Assembly: GCA_021798015.1 (NCBI GenBank)
Contig: JAJZYP010000009.1
Coordinates: 1 to 34,691 of the forward strand
Length of the DNA stretch: 34,691 bases
Direction of reading: 5' to 3'
From: a bacterium
GTDB taxonomy: Bacteria; SZUA-79; Acidulodesulfobacterales; Acidulodesulfobacteraceae
This document shows positions 26,137 through 32,394 of the stretch, piece after piece. Made by a program: the position numbers and the translations under genes. A model generated the notes under the pieces. The model worked only from the letters and a program-made list of their open reading frames with translations. It did not search any database and was not told where the DNA came from. Within the stretch, counting starts at the first letter, position 1; each line of letters opens with the position of its first letter.

Positions 26137-26161
26137 ATACTTGACTAATTTAGTAAAGTAT
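26137..26161 (+). promoter_or_regulatory. IscR type-1-like operator overlapping the promoter of the iscS-iscU-tusA operon
   Basis: The 25-bp palindrome ATACTTGACTAA-T-TTAGTAAAGTAT fits 24 of 25 positions of the IscR type-1 consensus as I recall it (ATASYYGACT-RWWWY-AGTCRRSTAT). It contains TTGACT (26141-26146), which would serve as the -35, with TTTACT (26164-26169) 17 bp downstream as a weak -10. Repression by a cluster-bound Rrf2/IscR protein is therefore predicted. No iscR gene is in the window. Confidence 0.75.
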
Positions 26162-26233
26162 GTTTTACTTGTTATATGAAATGTTTTTGATGTTTTAATG
26201 TTTAAGTTTAATATTTAAGACGCGGAGGAAAAA

Positions 26234-27418
26234 GTGAAAATCATAAATTTTGACCATTTTGCGGCAACAATGATGAGACCGGAGGTAAAAGAGGCGATGG
26301 AGCCTTTTTTTATTCAGGAATACGGTAACCCGCAGAGTATTCATACGCTTAGCGACGAGCCAAGAGAGGCGTTGAACAGGGCAAGGCTTCAGGCGGCGGA
26401 CATTTTGAACGCTGCAAGTAACGAGATTATATTCACTTCAAGCGGTTCTGAATCTAACAATCTTGCCATTAAAGGAACGGCTTTTGCCAGAATGGATAAG
26501 GGGAAACATATTATAGTCTCTAAAATAGAACATTTTAGCGTTTTAAACGCCGTTAAGTCTTTAGTTAAACTTGGTTTTGAGGTGAGCGAAGTTTCCGTTG
26601 ACAAATACGGTACGGTTAATCCTCAAGATATTAAAAACGCTTTAAGGAAAGATACGATTCTCGTTAGTATAACACACGCTTCGAACGAAATTGGAACTAT
26701 TCAGGATATTAAAGAAATTTCTAAAATAGTGCATGAAAATTCAGGGGCATATATACATACAGATGCAAACACTTCCTGCGGGTTTATTGAAACGGATGTT
26801 AAAGAATTAGGTGTGGATATGCTTTCTGCCTCGCCACACAGATTTTACGGACCAAAAGGAACAGGGCTGTTTTATCTTAAAAAAGGCGTGCGGATAATGC
26901 CTTTAATCGATGGCGGTATTCAGGAGTTTGGCAGGAGAGCCGGTACGGAAAATGTCCCTGCAATTGTTGGGGCAGGTGTTGCATGTGAGTTGGCAAAAAA
27001 GGAATTAAAAGACAGAACGGCGCATTTACTTCCCATCCAAAAAGAGATTATGGACGGGGTGTTAAGCGGACTTGACGAGGTATATTTAAACGGTCATCCT
27101 GAAAAAAGGCTTCCTAACAATTTAAACTTTGTCGTTAAATATATCGAGGGCGAGTCGATGCTTATGTGGTTGAACAACAACGGGATTATGGTGGCAAGCG
27201 GTTCAGCATGCACATCCAAGATTTTAAAATCTTCACATGTGTTAAGCGCAATAGGAGTTGACCCTGCACTTGCTCAAGGCTCTTTACTCATCTCGCTCGG
27301 TGAGGATAATACAATGGAAGATGCCGCTTATTTTGTAAAGGAACTCCCTCCGATAGTCGATAAATTAAGGCAGATGTCTCCTCTTTACGAAGAGGTTAAA
27401 AGAAAGAATAAAGTATAA
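26234..27418 (+). CDS. IscS/NifS-family protein lacking the PLP lysine
   Basis: A 394-residue class V aminotransferase-fold protein that aligns by eye along the whole cysteine desulfurase family. It keeps H100 (KIEHFSV), N151 (SNEIGTI), D177 and the catalytic-loop C326 (SGSACTS). However, the Schiff-base Lys of the 'HKxYGPKG' motif is Arg: 'SASPHRFYGPKGTG' (R203, codon AGA). The Gln that normally follows D177 is Thr (T180), and the phosphate-site Arg of the 'SIRxS' motif is Leu (L352). Normal PLP chemistry is therefore unlikely. A lysine-less IscS from Archaeoglobus fulgidus has been reported as inactive as a desulfurase but able to assemble clusters with IscU. The start is GTG with GGAGG upstream. 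It is first in an operon with iscU and tusA. Confidence 0.9.
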   Translation: MKIINFDHFAATMMRPEVKEAMEPFFIQEYGNPQSIHTLSDEPREALNRARLQAADILNAASNEIIFTSSGSESNNLAIKGTAFARMDKGKHIIVSKIEHFSVLNAVKSLVKLGFEVSEVSVDKYGTVNPQDIKNALRKDTILVSITHASNEIGTIQDIKEISKIVHENSGAYIHTDANTSCGFIETDVKELGVDMLSASPHRFYGPKGTGLFYLKKGVRIMPLIDGGIQEFGRRAGTENVPAIVGAGVACELAKKELKDRTAHLLPIQKEIMDGVLSGLDEVYLNGHPEKRLPNNLNFVVKYIEGESMLMWLNNNGIMVASGSACTSKILKSSHVLSAIGVDPALAQGSLLISLGEDNTMEDAAYFVKELPPIVDKLRQMSPLYEEVKRKNKV

Positions 27419-27472
27419 GTATAAATATAAATAAAATATAGATAAAGATAATATAAAATATGGAGGTATGTT

Positions 27473-27913
27473 ATGCCGGTATATTCGGAAAAAGTTATGG
27501 ATCACTTTCAAAATCCAAGAAATGTCGGAGAGATAGAAAATGCGGACGGTGTAGGGGAACTTGGCAATCCCACTTGCGGCGATATAATGAAAATATATAT
27601 CAAGGTTAAAGACGATAAAATCGACGATATAAAATTTAAAACATTCGGTTGCGGGGCTGCAATTGCCACAAGTTCTATGGTAACCGAGCTTGTTAAGGGG
27701 AAAGCTCTGGAAGAGGCTGAAAAAATATCAAACGAGGTCGTTGCCGAGGCTTTGGACGGACTCCCCCCCGTTAAGATGCACTGTTCCAATCTTGCCGCGG
27801 ATGCGCTTCATCTCGCCGTGGAAGATTACAGGGCAAGAAAGGCGGGCAAAGGTCCCATCGGAAGAGTCGAAACACCGGAACACGACGAAAGCGACATTCT
27901 TGAGCATGTTTGA
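27473..27913 (+). CDS. iscU: Iron-sulfur cluster scaffold IscU/NifU-N
   Basis: A 146-residue scaffold protein. The three cluster-ligand Cys are intact: C35 in 'GNPTCGD' (with D37), C60 in 'FGCGAAIATSSM', and C104 in 'MHCSNLAADAL'. IscU assembles [2Fe-2S] clusters and passes them to apoproteins, normally using sulfur from IscS. Here the partner encoded 54 nt upstream is a lysine-less IscS. GGAGG is at -5 to -10 of the ATG. There is a short hydrophilic C-terminal tail ('GPIGRVETPEHDESDI') but no NifU C-terminal Nfu domain, hscA, hscB or fdx in the neighbourhood. Confidence 0.95.
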   Translation: MPVYSEKVMDHFQNPRNVGEIENADGVGELGNPTCGDIMKIYIKVKDDKIDDIKFKTFGCGAAIATSSMVTELVKGKALEEAEKISNEVVAEALDGLPPVKMHCSNLAADALHLAVEDYRARKAGKGPIGRVETPEHDESDILEHV

Positions 27914-27987
27914 CATACTCGCATTTATTGAGGCAGACAACACCCCTCCTCTCCACTTGCGGGAGTGAAGAGGTGTTGTAAGAGTAT
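27914..27987. repeat. Hairpin in the iscU-tusA gap
   Basis: ACAACACC (27937-27944) pairs with GGTGTTGT (27972-27979). The inner segments CCTCTCCACT and AGTGAAGAGG extend the stem imperfectly, and ATACTC/GAGTAT enclose it. There is no U-tract, so it is more likely an mRNA processing or stability element, or an old mobile repeat, than a terminator. Confidence 0.55.
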
Positions 27988-27999
27988 AAGAGATAAATT

Positions 28000-28224
28000 A
28001 TGAAACACGATTACGAACTTGACACATTTGGGTTATCCTGTCCAGTCCCCATTATGAAAGTGGCGGAGGAGTTTAAAAACATTCCTGAAGGCTCCGTATT
28101 AAAGGTAATAGCTTCCGATGGGGGTATTGTCGAGGATTTAAAAAGCTACTGCAAAAAAACCAATCACGATTTCTTATTTTATGAAATTAACCTTCCCGAA
28201 TACATAGTTTATGTAAAAAAATAG
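28000..28224 (+). CDS. tusA: TusA-family sulfurtransferase
   Basis: A 74-residue small protein with 'LDTFGLSCPVPIMKVAEEF', the TusA signature in which C14 of the C-P-x-P motif carries a persulfide, followed by 'LKVIASDGGIVEDLKSYCKK'. TusA-like proteins relay sulfane sulfur between desulfurases, rhodaneses and targets such as tRNA thiolation, molybdopterin or Dsr/Hdr systems. Its location after the IscS-like and IscU genes suggests it delivers or receives sulfur in this unit. DsrE/DsrH-like genes lie 3 kb downstream. Confidence 0.92.
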   Translation: MKHDYELDTFGLSCPVPIMKVAEEFKNIPEGSVLKVIASDGGIVEDLKSYCKKTNHDFLFYEINLPEYIVYVKK

Positions 28225-28289
28225 ATAAATTAAAGCCGCTTTAAGTCTTAGAAGTTTAATTTATTTATCAAATTTATTTAATTTAATTA

Positions 28290-28318
28290 TTGACAAAACT
28301 TAATTTTAGATATATATA
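28290..28318 (+). promoter_or_regulatory. Sigma70-type promoter upstream of the cytochrome-porin gene
   Basis: A perfect TTGACA (28290-28295) with a 17-bp spacer to TATATA (28313-28318), in a run of TATATA repeats that also offers later -10 candidates. It would give a leader of about 380 nt that includes the whole inverted-repeat element. Confidence 0.65.
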
Positions 28319-28384
28319 AATATATATAATATAATTGGAATTAAAGCGGCGTATTTTAAGCCTATTAATATATTGCAATTGATA

Positions 28385-28554
28385 ATCCCAAAATTGCCGA
28401 TAGAAAATTATTTTTCTGGATTCCCGCCTACGCGGGAATGACTTTGCGGGGATTTAACTTTTCACCCAACGGGTGTCATTCCCGCGTAGGCGGGAATCCA
28501 GTGTTAATATAACTCTAAAACCATTTTAAAGATTTCTATCGGCAATTTTGGGAT
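28385..28554. mobile_element. MITE-like composite inverted-repeat element
   Basis: The outer arms are a perfect 22-bp inverted repeat: ATCCCAAAATTGCCGATAGA plus AA (28385-28406) against its complement (28533-28554). Inside lie two inverted copies of a 27-bp unit, CTGGATTCCCGCCTACGCGG plus GAATGAC (28416-28442 and 28475-28501), each itself a palindrome (ATTCCCGC-CTAC-GCGGGAAT). The unit is far more G+C-rich than its surroundings and resembles widespread REP-like repeats. There is no coding capacity, so any transposition would be in trans. Confidence 0.85.
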
Positions 28555-28610
28555 AATGTGAAAAAATTAAAAATGTTTAAGGAGGTGGAAAAGAGGAAAG
28601 AGATTAAAAC

Positions 28611-28679
28611 ATGTCATCTCTGCAGTACATTTGGGCAGGGATTTGTAGTTTGTTAAGTGTTGGTTTGTTTTTTTATTAA
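28611..28679 (+). CDS. Possible 22-residue single-pass membrane peptide
   Basis: ATG to TAA encodes 'MSSLQYIWAGICSLLSVGLF' plus two residues, a short amphipathic start and one hydrophobic helix, located 27 nt before the cytochrome-porin gene. An AAGAGGAAAGAG purine tract lies upstream but is somewhat far from the ATG. Small membrane peptides often accompany respiratory proteins, but I recognise no family and this could be chance. Confidence 0.25.
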   Translation: MSSLQYIWAGICSLLSVGLFFY

Positions 28680-28706
28680 TTTTTAACTTTTAGAGAGAGG
28701 AAAGTT

Positions 28707-30170
28707 ATGAAAAAGAAATTGGCAGTAACTCTGGTTTCCTTGCTCATTTTGGCGTTTTCTTTTGCTATGGCGCCAAAAAAAGCAAACGCAATTCCGGCTT
28801 TTGCGCAAAAGTACCATTTTTCATGCGCAGTTTGTCATACGGTATTTCCAAATTTAAACCCGTTCGGCAGGGCTTTCTGGAGAAACGGCTTCAGGCTTCC
28901 CGGAACAAACGGAACCCCATCCGATGCAACACAGATAACCGATGGTTTAAGCCTTCCAAACCCATGGCCTATTCCGGTTATGATCGAGCCGATTATCGGT
29001 TATCAACACTATACAAATGAACATGTATCATCCGCAACGGATGCATTTAGCGCAGAGGCTGATTTAGTGACGGCCGGTGCATTTAAGATTTATACTCCGT
29101 TGGCAAATTCTATTTCATTTTATGTCCATTACAACAGTGCAACAACCTTTCTGAAATCTAATGGAACATCATCAGCTCCAGCATTCGCACAGAAACAGAT
29201 ATTTGCATCAATCAACGGTCTTGGAAGTGGATACGGCGTTCCGTCGCATTTGCTTAACTTAAAGCTCGGTGAGGTTACAACAGCAAGCCCGTATTTTTAC
29301 AGACAGATGCCGTTCTACATTCTTGGCGGTCCCGTAGGAAATGGGCAGGGATTAGCCGTAGGTTATGACGGTGAAGCAGCTAACTTAATCCACGCAAGAA
29401 ATGAAGGATTTGCCCTTTACGGAACGCCCGGTTACCATTTGTGGTATAAAGTAACGGTTACGAATGATGCGGGAAGTGGAACAGGAGAGGCGGCAACAGT
29501 AGTAAATAGTAGTGGTGGTGATACTTCTGTATCTAATGCTATGGAGTATTCCTATCAGTTAAAGGAATATTATCCAATCCCAATGGGTCAGTTAGAATTT
29601 GGTTATTACGGGGCAACAGTTGCAGAACCTTTCAATGGGAATGCTGGTTCTTGGACTAACCGTGTAACGATAAACGGCGTTGACCTTGACCTTGCCAACG
29701 ATATTTACGAGCTTGGCTTGACATACATGGTTCAGAGCGATAATCATCCATATGGAAATCCATCGTTACCGGCTACCCAGTTATATGTCGGTTCTAGTAA
29801 TGTCGGTAATACCAATTCAAGCAATGGTTACTCAACCTTTGAGGTTTATGGAAGATATTTGTTTCCGCAAATTGGTAAGGGTTTAATGCTTTCTGCAGAT
29901 TATGCCCAGTATTCCTGGACGCATAAAGACCTTCAGGAAGGTTTTAATCAATATATTAGTAGTACTCCATTATGCGCAAGCAATAGCGGTTTATATGAAT
30001 CAGGAACCTACGCAAGCAACAACGATTGCACTAATGAAGGCATAAAAGATGCGTTTGCAATTAATGCTGAATACAACTTAGCTTACAACGCCCATTGGTA
30101 TCTTGGATACTTGTTCACCAATAAATCTCAAGACGATACATTAGGCACAGGTCTTGACTTTGCATTCTAA
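28707..30170 (+). CDS. Outer-membrane fused cytochrome-porin, Cyc2-like
   Basis: A 487-residue exported protein. The signal peptide ends at about 'AKKANA'-type A-N-A (residue 28). Directly after it is one heme c motif, C40-A-V-C43-H44, followed by 'TVFPNLNPFGRAFWRNGFRL', and then about 400 residues of alternating beta-strands rich in Y, G, S and N ending in F, as in outer-membrane barrels. This is the architecture of Cyc2-type cytochrome-porins, which carry electrons across the outer membrane (Fe(II) oxidation in Acidithiobacillus and others), and the length is close to Cyc2. Related uncharacterised barrels share it, so the substrate is not certain. The ribosome site is GAGAGAGGAAAG. Confidence 0.8.
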   Translation: MKKKLAVTLVSLLILAFSFAMAPKKANAIPAFAQKYHFSCAVCHTVFPNLNPFGRAFWRNGFRLPGTNGTPSDATQITDGLSLPNPWPIPVMIEPIIGYQHYTNEHVSSATDAFSAEADLVTAGAFKIYTPLANSISFYVHYNSATTFLKSNGTSSAPAFAQKQIFASINGLGSGYGVPSHLLNLKLGEVTTASPYFYRQMPFYILGGPVGNGQGLAVGYDGEAANLIHARNEGFALYGTPGYHLWYKVTVTNDAGSGTGEAATVVNSSGGDTSVSNAMEYSYQLKEYYPIPMGQLEFGYYGATVAEPFNGNAGSWTNRVTINGVDLDLANDIYELGLTYMVQSDNHPYGNPSLPATQLYVGSSNVGNTNSSNGYSTFEVYGRYLFPQIGKGLMLSADYAQYSWTHKDLQEGFNQYISSTPLCASNSGLYESGTYASNNDCTNEGIKDAFAINAEYNLAYNAHWYLGYLFTNKSQDDTLGTGLDFAF

Positions 30171-30199
30171 TCGGGTTTATGCCTGATTGTCATAAAATT

Positions 30200-30231
30200 A
30201 AAGCGAGGGTTAATCCCCTCGCTTTTTTTAT
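30200..30231 (+). terminator. Intrinsic terminator after the cytochrome-porin gene
   Basis: AAAGCGAGGG (30200-30209) and CCCTCGCTTT (30216-30225) form a perfect 10-bp stem with a 6-nt loop followed by further Ts. It is the strongest terminator in the window and makes the cytochrome-porin gene a separate transcription unit. Confidence 0.92.
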
Positions 30232-30312
30232 TTCCTTCTATCTTAACCAAATCGTAACAAAAAGTTCATCCATTTTTAATATTCCGGTCATCATTTTTTA
30301 ACATTCGTTTAG

Positions 30313-30372
30313 TATAATAATAAAATAAATCGCAAATTTGTAATTTGAAAAAAATAATTTGAATGTTATAAT
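30313..30372 (+). promoter_or_regulatory. Candidate promoters of the coiled-coil protein gene
   Basis: Two -10 boxes are visible. TATAAT at 30313-30318 lacks a good -35. TTGAAA (30345-30350) with a 16-bp spacer to TATAAT (30367-30372) is closer to consensus but would start the transcript at about the ribosome site AAGGAG (30377-30382). The upstream one is the more workable for translation. Confidence 0.4.
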
Positions 30373-30387
30373 TAAAAAGGAGATTTA

Positions 30388-30939
30388 ATGGAAGAATTCA
30401 AAAAAGAGGATGATTTTGTGAATATGAGCTTATCGGTTTCTCCCGAAAAATATTTCGACGCTCGTTTTGACGGTCAGGAAAAGCTCTTTACCGAAAAGTT
30501 TAATGGGCTTAAGACGCAATTCGACGAACGGTTTAACAGCCTTGAAGCAAGAATCGATAATCTTGAATCTAAATTTGACGAAAAGTTTAACAGCTTTGAA
30601 GCAAGAATCGATAATCTTGAATCTAAATTTGATGGGAAAATTAATAATCTTGAATCTAAATTCGACGAACGGATTAACAGCCTTGAATCTAAATTCGACG
30701 AACGGATTAACAGCCTTGAATCTAAATTCGACGAACGGATTAACAGCCTTGAATCTAAATTCGACCAGCGGATTAACGGCTTGGAAACTAAGTTTGACGG
30801 TGAGATCAAAATTCTATTGGAAAAGATTGAAAGCGTTGATAAAAAATTAAACTGGACATCTAATTTGACTTTTGCAATTCTTGGATTAGCGTTGGTTATG
30901 GTTGGAACTTTATTTGCCAAATTAGTTTTGCACTTTTAA
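30388..30939 (+). CDS. Repeat coiled-coil protein with C-terminal membrane anchor (DUF1640-like)
   Basis: A 183-residue protein. After a short N-terminus it consists of 11-residue repeats of the type 'NSLESKFDERI', predicted as one long hendecad coiled coil (about residues 25-150). The C-terminus is a single membrane helix ('FAILGLALVMVGTLFAKLVL'). The layout resembles DUF1640/CCDC90-type proteins, whose bacterial members have no known function. Three units are identical at the DNA level over 33 bp, so recent expansion is likely. AAGGAG lies before the ATG. Its target is unknown; its neighbours do not point to a role. Confidence 0.82.
   Translation: MEEFKKEDDFVNMSLSVSPEKYFDARFDGQEKLFTEKFNGLKTQFDERFNSLEARIDNLESKFDEKFNSFEARIDNLESKFDGKINNLESKFDERINSLESKFDERINSLESKFDERINSLESKFDQRINGLETKFDGEIKILLEKIESVDKKLNWTSNLTFAILGLALVMVGTLFAKLVLHF
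30649..30780 (+). repeat. Tandem 33-bp repeats in the coiled-coil gene
   Basis: Three perfect copies of a 33-bp unit (starting CTTGAATCTAAATTCGACGA) lie at 30649-30681, 30682-30714 and 30715-30747, with a near-identical fourth to 30780 and diverged units upstream. The unit equals eleven codons, so copy-number change keeps the frame. Confidence 0.92.
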
Positions 30940-31010
30940 CAAAAATAAGGAAGATATTCGAAGAAACCGTTGGAGTGGAAATAAAAAAAATAATATTATG
31001 TGGGATTTTT

Positions 31011-31289
31011 ATGAAAAAGATTGCCGTTATACTTACTAATACTTATGGACACTCGGAAGGATTAAGGATGGCGGCAGGCCTTAGCCTGCTGGATGATAGG
31101 GTCGATATTTATCTGATAGATAAAGATTTTGATGTCAAGGATACTCTTGCTATCGAAAACTACCTTAATATGATAAAGTTGGTCGGCATCGGGTTATATT
31201 CTAATTTTAAAAAGGATGAATTTAATTTTATATCCACGGCTGATATCGGAAGAAAATTTCCGGAATATGATTATGTAATTCCTTATTAA
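31011..31289 (+). CDS. Small DsrE-fold protein without cysteine
   Basis: The ORF track begins at GTG 30975, but GGAG overlaps that codon, and the fold starts at the ATG 31011 (GGGA five nt upstream), giving 92 residues: 'MKKIAVILTNTYGHSEGLRM', 'ALSLLDDRVDIYLIDKD'-type strand, 'MIKLVGIGLYSN' and a final 'FPEYDYVIPY'. This strand-helix order is like DsrE/TusD-family sulfur-relay proteins, but the protein has no Cys, so it cannot carry a persulfide itself and could be a structural subunit. It pairs with the small ORF just downstream. Confidence 0.6.
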   Translation: MKKIAVILTNTYGHSEGLRMAAGLSLLDDRVDIYLIDKDFDVKDTLAIENYLNMIKLVGIGLYSNFKKDEFNFISTADIGRKFPEYDYVIPY

Positions 31290-31340
31290 CTTCCTTATTA
31301 ACTTAATTTATTTTTATTATATTATTGTGAATATTTTATC

Positions 31341-31520
31341 ATGAAAATATTGTACTTGGTGAAGGAAAAAGCCAGTTTTACGGATACTCTAAAAGGGATT
31401 ATAGATGCGCAAGTTTCTAGCGGAAACGAGGTGTCAATCATAAATCTTTACGAGGAAAATATCGATTACGATATTCTGGTTGACAAAATATTCGGGCATG
31501 ACAAAATTATATGTTTTTAA
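31341..31520 (+). CDS. Small DsrH/TusB-like protein, below the ORF-track cutoff
   Basis: A 59-residue ORF not in the track: 'MKILYLVKEKASFTDTLKGI', then 'VSIINLYEENIDYDILVDKI', ending 'HDKIICF'. The strand-helix-strand order and the end (D-K-x-I-x-(W/F)) resemble DsrH/TusB-type sulfur-relay subunits. The only Cys is the penultimate residue. It follows the DsrE-like gene by 51 nt, which supports a joint complex. No clear ribosome site is seen, and the ORF-track start of the next gene (31480) overlaps it in another frame. Confidence 0.5.
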   Translation: MKILYLVKEKASFTDTLKGIIDAQVSSGNEVSIINLYEENIDYDILVDKIFGHDKIICF

Positions 31521-31596
31521 TTATTTAAGATATAATCAAAAACTTAGCGTTACTTTATACAATATACAACTAAAAAAAAGGAGGAGTAAAGGCATT

Positions 31597-32373
31597 ATGG
31601 ATTACGGTTTAAAAAACAGACTTTCGAGAATCATTAAACCAAATGATAACAGGACGGTTATGCTTGCTATAGACCACGGCTATTTTATGGGACCTACAAG
31701 CGGGCTTGAAGATGTTAAAAACTCTATTACTCCGCTTTTGCCCTATGCCGATTCGCTAATGCTTACAAGAGGTATTTTAAGAAATCAAATCGATGCGGGC
31801 ATCGATATTCCCATTGTTTTAAGAGTTAGCGGGGGGACAAGCATATTAAAGGACGACTTATCCGATGAAGATATTACCGTTTCAATGGAGGAAGCCGTAA
31901 GATTAAATGTAAGCGCGGTAGCTTTATCGATATTTATCGGCTCAAAAAATGAGAAACAGGGTATAATAAATCTTGCAAGATTGATTGACGAAGGAAATAA
32001 ATTTGGTATTCCGGTTTTGGCGGTTACGGCTGTCGGAAGGGAAATGGCAAGGGATGCACGTTATCTGTCGTTGGCTGTGAGAATTGCGGCGGAAACAGGG
32101 GCAAGCATCGTAAAGACTTATTATTGTGAGGATTTTGAAAAGGTGATAAACACCTGTCCCGTGCCTGTCGTTGTTGCGGGAGGCAAAAAAACAGCGGAAA
32201 GGGATGCCTTAGAACTTGCGTATAATGCTGTGAGGAGCGGTGCGGCCGGCGTGGATATGGGCAGAAATATATTCCAGTCGGAAAAACCTGTTAATATGAT
32301 TAAGGCGGTGAGGGCAGTCGTGCATGAAGGGCTGACCGCTGAAGAGGCTTATAATACCATATGTAATAAATAA
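31597..32373 (+). CDS. LsrF/DhnA-type class I aldolase family protein
   Basis: The track's ATG 31480 gives a non-conserved leader. The ATG at 31597 has AAGGAGGAG about 10 nt upstream and begins the conserved sequence, giving 258 residues. 'RTVMLAIDHGYFMGPTSGLE', 'LTRGILRNQID', 'GASIVKTYYCEDF' (Schiff-base K173), 'VVVAGGKK' and 'GAAGVDMGRNIFQSE' match LsrF (3-hydroxy-5-phosphonooxypentane-2,4-dione thiolase, AI-2 breakdown) and its relatives, archaeal-type fructose-bisphosphate aldolase and ADH synthase. No other lsr genes are present, so aldolase activity in central or aromatic metabolism is at least as likely as AI-2 processing. Confidence 0.83.
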   Translation: MDYGLKNRLSRIIKPNDNRTVMLAIDHGYFMGPTSGLEDVKNSITPLLPYADSLMLTRGILRNQIDAGIDIPIVLRVSGGTSILKDDLSDEDITVSMEEAVRLNVSAVALSIFIGSKNEKQGIINLARLIDEGNKFGIPVLAVTAVGREMARDARYLSLAVRIAAETGASIVKTYYCEDFEKVINTCPVPVVVAGGKKTAERDALELAYNAVRSGAAGVDMGRNIFQSEKPVNMIKAVRAVVHEGLTAEEAYNTICNK

Positions 32374-32394
32374 AATATAATAATCGATAATCCG

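Larger units (their letters stand above)
28225..28706. other. 482-nt gap between tusA and the cytochrome-porin gene
   Basis: It holds a TAAAG-CCG-CTTTA mini-hairpin just after tusA, with GCCGCTTTAA repeated inverted at about 28340 (TTAAAGCGGC); a consensus promoter (28290-28318); the composite inverted-repeat element (28385-28554); and a possible 22-codon ORF (28611-28679) before the cytochrome-porin gene. No RNA gene is recognisable. Confidence 0.7.

Noticed and set aside
26234-27418. The IscS-like gene as a pseudogene
   Set aside because: It has full length, no frameshift, conserved Cys loop and surroundings, and a good operator and ribosome site; the substitutions are confined to PLP-chemistry positions.
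27508-27968. Overlapping ORFs on both strands across iscU
   Set aside because: Shadows of the well-conserved iscU frame; none has a ribosome site or recognisable domain.
30649-30780. Regular 33-bp repeats considered as a CRISPR array
   Set aside because: The units are directly adjacent with no spacers, are in one reading frame and have no cas genes near.
30474-30920. 148-aa minus-strand ORF and the 127-aa +2 ORF over the coiled-coil gene
   Set aside because: Both are by-products of the 33-bp tandem repeat keeping all frames open; they have no ribosome site, and the real frame has a coherent hendecad pattern plus a membrane anchor.
31480-31596. ORF-track start of the LsrF-like gene
   Set aside because: The leader is not conserved, overlaps a separate short ORF, and a strong ribosome site precedes ATG 31597, where similarity begins.
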